A DNA stretch of 5,662 bases from an uncultured beta proteobacterium (GTDB lineage Bacteria; Pseudomonadota; Gammaproteobacteria; Burkholderiales; Burkholderiaceae). Location: positions 1-5,662 of the forward strand of contig CAIMXN010000131.1 in NCBI GenBank assembly GCA_903845455.1. The letters run 5' to 3'. The first letter of the stretch is position 1. Each line of letters begins with the position of its first letter. Under the pieces are notes generated by a model, which was given only the letters and a program-made list of their open reading frames with translations, made no database searches and was not told the DNA's origin. Shown here one piece after another: positions 1 through 5,159 of this stretch. Both the position numbers and the translations under genes were made by a program.

Positions 1-1
1 A

Positions 2-214
2 ACCAATCCCCAAACCTTCTACTTTGCAGGTGAAATGTATACAACCGTTGGATACGGTGATTACAACCTTTCTGAACATTGGCGTATTTTGCCCATCATT
101 ATTTCCTTTTCAGGCATCTTCGCTGTTTCCATGTCTGGTGCAGCGATGTATTCCATGATGGGAACGCTATTAGGGCCTTCAAACCAGACTAGATCAACTC
201 AATCCGGTAATTAA
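2..214 (+). CDS. K+ channel-like membrane protein, C-terminal fragment (5' end outside window)
   Basis: Only the last 70 codons are present, read in the frame beginning at base 2 and ending with TAA at 212-214. The fragment opens just before the pore and contains TTVGYGD, the potassium-channel selectivity filter (bases about 41-61). This is followed by a hydrophobic stretch from ILPIIISF to MMGTLL that fits the last (inner) transmembrane helix, then a short polar tail of about 15 residues. This matches the two-helix ion-channel family (Ion_trans_2 type) found in many bacteria, which passes K+ across the inner membrane. No RCK or cyclic-nucleotide-binding domain follows, so any gating domain would have to be N-terminal or absent. 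The number of preceding helices cannot be seen. Its stop codon overlaps that of the convergent DUF3108 gene. The filter makes the family call firm; ion selectivity in vivo is inferred. Confidence 0.85.
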   Translation, partial: TNPQTFYFAGEMYTTVGYGDYNLSEHWRILPIIISFSGIFAVSMSGAAMYSMMGTLLGPSNQTRSTQSGN

Positions 215-1185
215 CCTGGTCTTACTGGATTCTTTTGTTTAAAAACCAGATCAAGGACCCGTCCATTGGCCTCCTGAGAGCGAATTCTCCCTGGAAGCCA
301 TTCAAGGTCTTTTGCTAGCCAAATATCGACCTTGCGCTTATAGGGATCATTTTCACGCTGGATTAATGTGTAATGCCTCACTGAGGTCCTTCCTAAAGTA
401 GGAATATCGTCTGAGAGCGCCACTCCATAGCTCTGAAATTGCCACATTTCTAGGGTGTTGTAGTCGACGACTGGTAAAGCCCGAATGCTGCCTGCCTCAT
501 CTATTTTGCCGTCTCCATTGAGTAATGAAGCAAATTGAAACATGAGGCTGAAACGATCTTGTGTCCCGGGCAATAAATCTGGAGTGAAATCAGGCTTTTC
601 AGAAAAGAACATCTTCCCTCCTCCTTTAACATCCCGATCAAAGCGTGAATAGCGTGGGGGATTATTTCCCCGCTGCGTCCAATAAATACTAGGTGCTATG
701 CCATAGGCGTCAACTGAGCCACGTGACTCGAATACAAATGGGCCAATAAAAGCGTATGGGATATTAATATGTAGCCGATAAGTGTCCCCATCAACAATCC
801 AATGAAGCTCACCAGTTTGGTACTTTTGACCATCGACATAGGCGTCGTAATACAAGATTCCAGATTCTGGCAATCTGAAAGCCTGCCCCTGTTGTTCAAA
901 GGCTCCGCCCTGCTCACCAGCTACATTCTCTACTAAACGATTCGAGGAAGTGGAAAGATCAGATGGAGGTAAATACTTCTTTTTGGGAGCCCGAGCCATT
1001 TTGATTTTCTTGGGTAGCTCGACCAGTAAATTTGCTTTGATCGTGAGCTCATCAGAAATGGCGTTAGGTAGTGAGTTGGATAAAAAAGGGATGCCGAAGA
1101 AAAGTACAAGATGCCCTAATACAGAAAGCATCAGAGCAGCAACTATGACTCTTAGCGATCTGCTACTCAGAGATGTTTTTTTCAC
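211..1185 (-). CDS. DUF3108 domain protein with a TonB-like N-terminal membrane anchor
   Basis: A 324-residue protein. Residues about 12-35 form one hydrophobic helix, preceded by Lys/Arg, so the rest should lie in the periplasm (type II anchor). Residues 45-105 are a Lys/Pro/Gln-rich linker and about 106-318 are a DUF3108 domain: it opens with ESGILYYDAYVDGQ and ends with the typical DIWLAKDLEWLPGRIRSQ and NGRVLDLVF. DUF3108 proteins are envelope proteins of unknown biochemical role. The helix has Ser21, His25, Ile32 and Ser36, the same spacing as the SHLS residues of the TonB transmembrane helix; see findings. The start is GTG at 1183-1185: in-frame TGA and TAG codons lie directly upstream, a GGA ribosome-binding core sits 7 nt before it, and the next Met (residue 19) would cut the helix. 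It is the last gene of a three-gene minus-strand cluster, 42 bp after the YqiA-like gene. No intrinsic terminator is visible after it. Confidence 0.85.
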   Translation of the reverse strand: MKKTSLSSRSLRVIVAALMLSVLGHLVLFFGIPFLSNSLPNAISDELTIKANLLVELPKKIKMARAPKKKYLPPSDLSTSSNRLVENVAGEQGGAFEQQGQAFRLPESGILYYDAYVDGQKYQTGELHWIVDGDTYRLHINIPYAFIGPFVFESRGSVDAYGIAPSIYWTQRGNNPPRYSRFDRDVKGGGKMFFSEKPDFTPDLLPGTQDRFSLMFQFASLLNGDGKIDEAGSIRALPVVDYNTLEMWQFQSYGVALSDDIPTLGRTSVRHYTLIQRENDPYKRKVDIWLAKDLEWLPGRIRSQEANGRVLDLVFKQKNPVRPG

Positions 1186-1227
1186 CTATCAATCCAGCGA
1201 TGCCTAAGACCATGCATAAACAATGCT

Positions 1228-1815
1228 CTAGGCTGAAATAAACTTCAGTACTTCAGGTAAATATTTAGAGTAGTCGGAAATCCCATGATCGCTACCCTCT
1301 AGCACTCGCTGATGTGCGCCAGGATAAAAGCCAACCATTTCTTGCCAGTCCAGTAACTCATCACCCTTAGCAGCCATTAAAAAATAGCGTGATGGATTGG
1401 TAATTGCCTCAACTTGTAGCGCTTTTAGTTCATCAATATATTCAGGACGAAAATCAAAAGGTTCGTCACTATCATATGCCGTCATCATGCCAACATGAGG
1501 CGCTAATTCTCTTGGGGCTCGAACCGCAGGATTGAGAGCTACCGCTTTAGAGCCATATTTCTCAGCAAGAAAATTAGCATAGAAACCACCAAGGGATGAT
1601 CCAATCACCACCATCTCATCGTAGGTCGATTTTTCAATATGCTTGATGACCATAGCCATACTTTCCTGAGGTGAAGCGAGCAATTGGGGGCAATACCACT
1701 CAATTGAATTGGTATTGCTGGAGAGCGCCCTTAAAGCCTCTCCAGTCATCACAGCTTTGCTAGATTTTGGGGAGGAGCGAAATCCGTGAAGATAGACCAC
1801 CAGCAAGGATGCCAT
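1228..1815 (-). CDS. yqiA: YqiA/YcfP-family alpha/beta hydrolase (probable esterase)
   Basis: A 195-residue cytosolic protein, close to the usual length of the YqiA/YcfP (UPF0227-like) family of small single-domain alpha/beta hydrolases. It starts with the beta strand and oxyanion segment LLVVYLHGFRSSPKS (residues 4-18), typical of this family. The nucleophile elbow is G72-S-S74-L-G76, with Ser74 as the probable nucleophile. KGDELLDW places the acid at Asp152 (Asp156 is the alternative), and GSDHGISD places the catalytic His at 177, so the triad is intact. E. coli YqiA cleaves short acyl esters; the natural substrate is unknown. ATG is at 1813-1815, with AAAGG about 10 nt upstream lying inside the last codons of glxR, only 5 bp after the glxR stop. 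This argues for translation from a shared mRNA. No signal peptide is seen. The family call is firm; the gene symbol is by similarity and the substrate is unknown. Confidence 0.88.
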   Translation of the reverse strand: MASLLVVYLHGFRSSPKSSKAVMTGEALRALSSNTNSIEWYCPQLLASPQESMAMVIKHIEKSTYDEMVVIGSSLGGFYANFLAEKYGSKAVALNPAVRAPRELAPHVGMMTAYDSDEPFDFRPEYIDELKALQVEAITNPSRYFLMAAKGDELLDWQEMVGFYPGAHQRVLEGSDHGISDYSKYLPEVLKFISA

Positions 1816-1820
1816 TGGCT

Positions 1821-2720
1821 TTATGCCTTTTGACCTATTTCAAAGTTTGCCATCAACTCAAGGGCTTTTACCATTGCAGAATGATCCCATGCTTTACCAC
1901 CATGAGCCGCGCAAGAATTAAACAGCTCTTGTGCAGTAGCGGTATTCGGTAGCGAGACTCCCAGGGCGCGTGCGCTGTTGAGGGCAAGATTCAAATCCTT
2001 TTGGTGAAGTTCAATACGGAACCCAGGATCAAACGTACGTTTAACCATGCGCTCGCCATGAACTTCCAAAATCTTTGAACTGGCAAAGCCACCCATCAAT
2101 GCTTGACGAACTTTTGCAGGGTCCGCACCAGCTTTAGAGGCAAACAATAAAGCCTCAGCAACAGCTTCAATGTTTAATGCAACAATAATCTGGTTTGCTA
2201 CTTTCGCAGTTTGCCCATCACCATTGCCACCAACCAAGTTGATGTTCTTGCCCATTAACTCAAAGATCGGTTTGATTTTTTCAAAGACTTTTTCATCGCC
2301 GCCTACCATGATGGATAGCGTGGCATTTTTAGCTCCTACTTCACCGCCAGAAACTGGCGCATCAAGATAATCGCAGCCAAGTGCATTAATCTTTTTGGCG
2401 AATTCTTTGGTAGCGATCGGCGAAATAGAACTCATATCTACCAGAGTCTTACCTTTAGACAAGCCAGATGCAATGCCATTCTCACCAAAGAGAACCTTTT
2501 CAACATCAGGGGTATCGGGGACCATCGTGAAGATAATGTCTGCTTTTTGAGCAACTTCAGCCGCACTGGTACATTGAATAGCTGAAGATTGTGCAATTTC
2601 AGGGGCAACTTTACTACGCGTATAGACAAAGACTTCATGCCCTGCTTTGACTAATTGACCCGCCATTGGCGCGCCCATAATGCCTAAACCCACAAAACCC
2701 AGTTTTAGTTTGGTACTCAT
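1821..2720 (-). CDS. glxR: 2-hydroxy-3-oxopropionate (tartronate semialdehyde) reductase
   Basis: A 299-residue beta-hydroxyacid dehydrogenase reducing tartronate semialdehyde to D-glycerate in glyoxylate/glycerate metabolism. The N-terminal Rossmann fold has GFVGLGIMG (Gly11, Gly13, Gly16). Arg35 after strand 2 would favour NADPH (inference). The substrate loop DAPVSGGE is at 120-127, the catalytic Lys is 173 in GQTAKVANQ, and the C-terminal helical domain contains PGFRIELHQKDLNLAL (232-247) with conserved Lys241. These blocks and the VALNIEAVAEAL segment fit GlxR/GarR better than 3-hydroxyisobutyrate dehydrogenase. I chose ATG at 2718-2720. A GTG four codons upstream (2730-2732) is in frame, but it adds only MRQK and lies almost on top of the likely transcription start. 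glxR is first in the minus-strand cluster, and no gcl, hyi or glycerate kinase gene is visible in the window. Confidence 0.92.
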   Translation of the reverse strand: MSTKLKLGFVGLGIMGAPMAGQLVKAGHEVFVYTRSKVAPEIAQSSAIQCTSAAEVAQKADIIFTMVPDTPDVEKVLFGENGIASGLSKGKTLVDMSSISPIATKEFAKKINALGCDYLDAPVSGGEVGAKNATLSIMVGGDEKVFEKIKPIFELMGKNINLVGGNGDGQTAKVANQIIVALNIEAVAEALLFASKAGADPAKVRQALMGGFASSKILEVHGERMVKRTFDPGFRIELHQKDLNLALNSARALGVSLPNTATAQELFNSCAAHGGKAWDHSAMVKALELMANFEIGQKA

Positions 2721-2742
2721 TTTTTGTCTCACTTCTGATTGA

Positions 2743-2748
2743 ATAATA
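2743..2748 (-). promoter_or_regulatory. Possible -10 element for glxR
   Basis: On the minus strand these bases read TATTAT, five of six matches to the sigma-70 -10 box, 22 nt before the chosen glxR ATG. Transcription would start near 2736, leaving a leader of about 15 nt and favouring the ATG at 2720 over the upstream GTG. No good -35 hexamer is found at 16-19 bp spacing, so this is tentative. Confidence 0.3.
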
Positions 2749-2799
2749 GAGAGTCATCTTAACAAAATTAGCCACTTTAGGGCCTAGTGCCCATTCAAC

Positions 2800-2834
2800 A
2801 GTGCAGTACATAGATATTGCTAAAAGTGCGCTAC
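2800..2834 (+). repeat. Imperfect direct repeat AGTGCNNTAC upstream of the 196-aa gene
   Basis: AGTGCAGTAC (2800-2809) and AGTGCGCTAC (2825-2834) match at 8 of 10 positions and begin 25 bp apart, a little over two helical turns. The second copy abuts the first TATAAT box. A bare AGTGC also occurs at 2786-2790. The position suggests a possible protein-binding site, but with copies this short chance is a real alternative. Confidence 0.3.
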
Positions 2835-2848
2835 TATAATCATATAAT
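2835..2848 (+). promoter_or_regulatory. Tandem -10 boxes of the promoter for the 196-aa protein and M48 operon
   Basis: Two perfect TATAAT hexamers lie 8 bp apart, at 2835-2840 and 2843-2848, 24-37 nt before the start codon. Neither has a convincing -35 at normal spacing: TTGCTA at 2817-2822 is 12 bp from the first and 20 bp from the second. The promoter may therefore depend on an activator or use alternative starts. It is the only good promoter candidate for the two-gene operon that follows. Confidence 0.55.
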
Positions 2849-2857
2849 CCTTCAATA

Positions 2858-2862
2858 AAGGA
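2858..2862 (+). promoter_or_regulatory. Ribosome binding site of the 196-aa gene
   Basis: AAGGA, the core of AAAGGA, is separated by 10 nt from the ATG at 2873. It supports that start codon and a strongly translated first gene of the operon. Confidence 0.6.
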
Positions 2863-2872
2863 AAATATTCCC

Positions 2873-3463
2873 ATGAAATATGCGCAAATCGCCCTCCTAT
2901 CAGCACTTTTAGCCACTGGGCCATCTTTGTCTGTGGCACAAACAAAACCCATTGATAAGCCTATGGTGATTGATGCTGCAGTCACGAGTAATCGCTATCA
3001 ACTATATGAAGGTGATGTCACTAACGTAGATAAAAAGACGCGTACCATCACCTTTAAAAATAAAGAAGGTGAATCCAAGTTCGTTGCCGGCCCTGAGATA
3101 ACTAACTTTGCACAGATAAAAAAAGGTGACCACCTTAACGTTAGTTACGAACTAGCCGTAGTGATTGAGTTAATCAAGACCAAAAGCACTGGCATTCGTA
3201 GCAAAGTAGAGACTGAATCTGTTAATAGTTCAAAGGTAGGTGAAAAACCCTCTGAAAAAATTACAAATACTACAACTATCATTGTTGATATTGTCGCAGT
3301 GGACCGCGACAAAAAATTGGTTTCTGTTAAAGGCCCCAGTGGCAAGATAACCACTGTGATGGTAAAAAATCCAGCCTTATTAAATGATGTTGCAGTTGGT
3401 GAGCAAGTTAAGGTAACTTATTCAGATGCAATGGCAGCATCTATTACAGCAGCAAAGAAGTAA
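2873..3463 (+). CDS. Exported protein with two tandem copies of a beta-rich domain; function unknown
   Basis: A 196-residue protein that I do not recognise as a named family. Residues 1-22 are a Sec signal peptide (MKYAQ, hydrophobic core, SVA before Gln23), so the mature protein should be periplasmic. The mature part holds two similar 56-residue units, 45-100 and 136-191, which align without gaps at an offset of 91. Shared residues include Asp48/139, Val52/143, Asp53/144, Lys62/153, Gly66/157, Gly85/176, Val90/181 and Tyr92/183. Each has the pattern V-x-x-V-D-x-x-x-x-x-[IV]-[TS], then later G-[DE]-x-[LV]-x-V-[ST]-Y, suggesting a small beta barrel like DUF5666/OB-type domains (inference). A Lys/Ser/Thr-rich linker joins them. 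The ATG has a good ribosome binding site and a promoter just upstream. The M48 lipoprotein gene follows after 17 bp, so the two are probably co-transcribed and may act together in the envelope. Confidence 0.85.
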   Translation: MKYAQIALLSALLATGPSLSVAQTKPIDKPMVIDAAVTSNRYQLYEGDVTNVDKKTRTITFKNKEGESKFVAGPEITNFAQIKKGDHLNVSYELAVVIELIKTKSTGIRSKVETESVNSSKVGEKPSEKITNTTTIIVDIVAVDRDKKLVSVKGPSGKITTVMVKNPALLNDVAVGEQVKVTYSDAMAASITAAKK

Positions 3464-3480
3464 GGAATTAACAGAATTTA

Positions 3481-4314
3481 ATGCAGGGAAATATTTTTAG
3501 TATCAGGCTCTACTCCACCCTCGTTTTAATCACCTTTCTCTCAGCCTGCGCTAATACTACTAGGCCGGGAGCAGTAGGTGTAAATCGATCCCAGTTCATG
3601 ATGATTTCATCTTCCGAGGTGGATCGACTCTCGGCTATCAGCTACAACGATCAAAATGAAAAAGCCAAAGAAAAAAATGCGCTCGTTACGTCTGGCCCTA
3701 CATATGATCGCTTGAAGCGTATTGCCAATCGCTTAATTCCTCAAACTGGTGAGTTCCGTGACGATACGCGCCAATGGAATTGGCAGTTAACGCTGATCAA
3801 TGCTTCAACACTTAACGCTAGCTGCGCCCCAGGTGGAAAGATTACTTTTTATACTGGAATTATTGAACAACTCAATTTGAGTGATGATGAAATCGCCGCC
3901 ATCATGGGTCATGAAATCGCTCATGCTCTTCGCGAACATGGACGCGAACGTCTTTCTCAAGCAATGGCACAAAGTGCGGTGACTAATTTGGCACTGGCTG
4001 CAGCCGGTGGATATGGCTCGGCTGTGAGCGCTGCTAATCAAGTGGCTCAGTATGTACTGGTATTACCAAACTCTCGCCAAAATGAATCTGAAGCAGATGC
4101 TATTGGTTTGGAGTTAGCAGCCCGTGCTGGATATAACCCTCGGGCAGCCATTAGTGTGTGGCAAAAAATGATTAAAGCTACTGAAGGTAAAAATCCTCCA
4201 GAGTTTTTATCTACCCACCCATCGGGTGAAACACGGATCGAGCAATTAACAGCACTGATGCCATCCGTTGAGCCACTGTATCAATCCTCTAAAAAAGTTA
4301 CAGCCAAGCAATAA
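3481..4314 (+). CDS. M48-family zinc metallopeptidase, probable lipoprotein
   Basis: A 277-residue protein. The N-terminus is a lipoprotein signal with lipobox L20-S-A-C23, so Cys23 should be lipidated; the following Ala-Asn gives no Asp+2 inner-membrane retention signal, which fits an outer-membrane location (inference). The peptidase domain spans about 70-262. NASCAPGGKITFYTG (112-126) is the usual block before the active site; H144-E-I-A-H148 supplies two zinc ligands and the catalytic Glu145; E204 in NESEADAIG is the third ligand; STHPS (244-248, His246) is the typical C-terminal M48 motif. All catalytic residues are present. Length and organisation resemble E. coli LoiP/YggG. It lacks the TPR repeats of BepA. 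The likely role is degrading misassembled envelope proteins. An AAGGA at 3462-3466 overlaps the stop of the previous gene but sits 14 nt from the ATG, so translation may be weak or coupled. Confidence 0.9.
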   Translation: MQGNIFSIRLYSTLVLITFLSACANTTRPGAVGVNRSQFMMISSSEVDRLSAISYNDQNEKAKEKNALVTSGPTYDRLKRIANRLIPQTGEFRDDTRQWNWQLTLINASTLNASCAPGGKITFYTGIIEQLNLSDDEIAAIMGHEIAHALREHGRERLSQAMAQSAVTNLALAAAGGYGSAVSAANQVAQYVLVLPNSRQNESEADAIGLELAARAGYNPRAAISVWQKMIKATEGKNPPEFLSTHPSGETRIEQLTALMPSVEPLYQSSKKVTAKQ

Positions 4315-4336
4315 ATTTACTTTTTTTGCTTAGCTG
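4301..4336. repeat. Inverted repeat spanning the two convergent stop codons
   Basis: Arms 4301-4311 and 4326-4336 pair over 11 bp with a single C·A mismatch, around a 14-nt AT-rich loop that contains both TAA stop codons. It lies in the last codons of the M48 gene and of the small proline-rich gene, so both proteins end in a similar Ala-Lys-Gln tail. No T-run follows the right arm and the stem is not GC-rich, so a classical terminator is doubtful. Confidence 0.45.
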
Positions 4337-4547
4337 AAACGGCTGGATTAGACAGTACATTTAGTGGTGGCTTTGGAGTACTCGCCGGGTTTGCTTCTAC
4401 TGAGGCAGGTTTTGGATCTGATAGGCCAGGTGATGTAGGTGAAACAGGGGCTGCAGTTGGGGGCTTAGTAAATACGTCAGGACCTAGTCCTGCAGCAAAC
4501 GCAGAACAAGTCAGACTAAAAAGCAAAAGGCCAGCAATCCGTCTCAT
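4317..4547 (-). CDS. Small exported proline-rich protein, unknown function
   Basis: A 76-residue product. Residues 1-19 are a clear Sec signal peptide: MRR, a hydrophobic core, then SAFAA with cleavage after Ala18 or Ala19. The mature part of about 57 residues has 13 prolines with Ala, Ser and Thr and several Lys, no cysteine and no predicted fold, so it should be disordered in the periplasm or outside. It is convergent with the M48 gene with only 2 bp between stop codons. The ATG at 4545-4547 has an in-frame TGA just upstream and no Shine-Dalgarno sequence, but an extended -10 box lies 7 nt before it, suggesting a leaderless mRNA. The signal peptide makes a chance reading frame unlikely. I do not recognise a family; low-complexity composition would make similarity searches unreliable. 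Confidence 0.7.
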   Translation of the reverse strand: MRRIAGLLLFSLTCSAFAAGLGPDVFTKPPTAAPVSPTSPGLSDPKPASVEANPASTPKPPLNVLSNPAVSAKQKK

Positions 4548-4554
4548 CAGTCAG

Positions 4555-4563
4555 ATTATTTCA
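4555..4563 (-). promoter_or_regulatory. Extended -10 promoter of the small proline-rich gene
   Basis: On the minus strand these bases read TGAAATAAT, a TGn extension followed by a five-of-six -10 box. The box ends 7 nt before the ATG, so transcription would begin at or next to the A of the start codon. The -35 region (CTGCAA at 17 bp) is poor, as is common for extended -10 promoters. Confidence 0.4.
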
Positions 4564-4647
4564 CAAAAAAGTTGCTTTGCAGGATGAAATGATTGACTTG
4601 TATCAAGAATGAAGAGATTAATGCCCCGAAAAAGATGGGCACCAATC

Positions 4648-5100
4648 TCAAACTTCCACTAAAGATTGGGCCTTTTTAAGTCTAGAACTTGCTTGTGCCA
4701 ATAAACGATAGCGACTTTCACTGACTCTACTCTGCAAAACAGCCTTATAACGTTCACGTTGGAGCCACTCAATAATGATAACGGCAACAAAAGCAATTGA
4801 AATGTAGGAGGCAAAAACAAATCCCTCCTGCAGGGTTGGTGGTTCATATGATTCAAATGGGGGCACAAAAAAGTAAAAGGATATTGGGATGGATAAAATA
4901 ATTGTTAGCAAACTTGGACCAAGACCATAAATCAGTGCGATGATGATCGTATTGACGATAAAGAAAGTCATTGGCAAACTGGCTTGTAAGAATGCATGCA
5001 TACTGAATCTAACGGAGAAAGCCAAAAAAACACCAAATACCGCTAAAAAATAGCCTTGGTATCCCATAGGGGGCCAACATTTCGCATTTTTAGTCTGCAT
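4648..5100 (-). CDS. Stand-alone DUF4118 (KdpD-like) four-helix membrane protein
   Basis: A 150-residue protein with about four hydrophobic helices (roughly 15-33, 42-58, 60-79, 92-112). The pattern is that of DUF4118, the transmembrane sensor module of KdpD and many hybrid kinases: SLPMTFFIVNTIIIALIYGLGPS, then SFYFFVPPFESYEPP between helices 3 and 4. After helix 4 comes a basic amphipathic stretch and SESRYRLLAQASS (127-139), which looks like the first helix of a PAS domain, but the frame ends 11 residues later. No PAS core, histidine box or ATPase follows, and the 100 bp downstream carry no continuation. It is either a natural short sensor or membrane protein, or a truncated kinase. I chose ATG at 5098-5100, with GGA 9 nt upstream; a TTG at 5155-5157 would extend it 19 residues almost to the divergent gene's start, leaving no room for promoters. 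Confidence 0.78.
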   Translation of the reverse strand: MQTKNAKCWPPMGYQGYFLAVFGVFLAFSVRFSMHAFLQASLPMTFFIVNTIIIALIYGLGPSLLTIILSIPISFYFFVPPFESYEPPTLQEGFVFASYISIAFVAVIIIEWLQRERYKAVLQSRVSESRYRLLAQASSRLKKAQSLVEV

Positions 5101-5159
5101 CAGTAATAATCCATTTATCGACAACCGTATTAAACCGCAAAGTAATCTATAGCTCAATC

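Noticed and set aside
216..249. CTGGT/ACCAG inverted repeat near the end of the DUF3108 gene as a terminator
   Set aside because: The stem is 5 bp around a loop of more than 20 nt, lies within coding sequence, and is not followed by a T-run on the minus strand.
950..1207. Plus-strand open frame of 85 codons antisense to the DUF3108 gene
   Set aside because: It is a shadow of the hydrophobic N-terminal helix of the DUF3108 gene, with no ribosome binding site or family resemblance.
2780..2792. Short palindrome GGGC-CTAGT-GCCC in the divergent region, considered as an operator
   Set aside because: Only 4-bp arms with no extension; expected by chance in a region of this length.
2635..2985. 116-residue minus-strand open frame across the divergent promoter region
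   Set aside because: It overlaps the glxR start and the signal-peptide region of the 196-aa gene in another frame, and would erase the promoter region; no recognisable domain.
3145..3354. Minus-strand open frame inside the 196-aa gene
   Set aside because: The plus-strand gene has a signal peptide, promoter and internal domain repeat; the reverse frame shows none of these.
4622..4641. Small hairpin (TGCCC/GGGCA, 10-nt loop) just after the DUF4118 gene, considered as a terminator
   Set aside because: The stem is only 5 bp and no T-run follows on the minus strand, so it does not meet the criteria for an intrinsic terminator.
4548..4650. Possible frameshifted continuation of the DUF4118 gene into a PAS/kinase part
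   Set aside because: The bases after the stop give another in-frame stop within about 30 nt and nothing PAS-like; the remaining 100 bp are too short for a kinase remnant.
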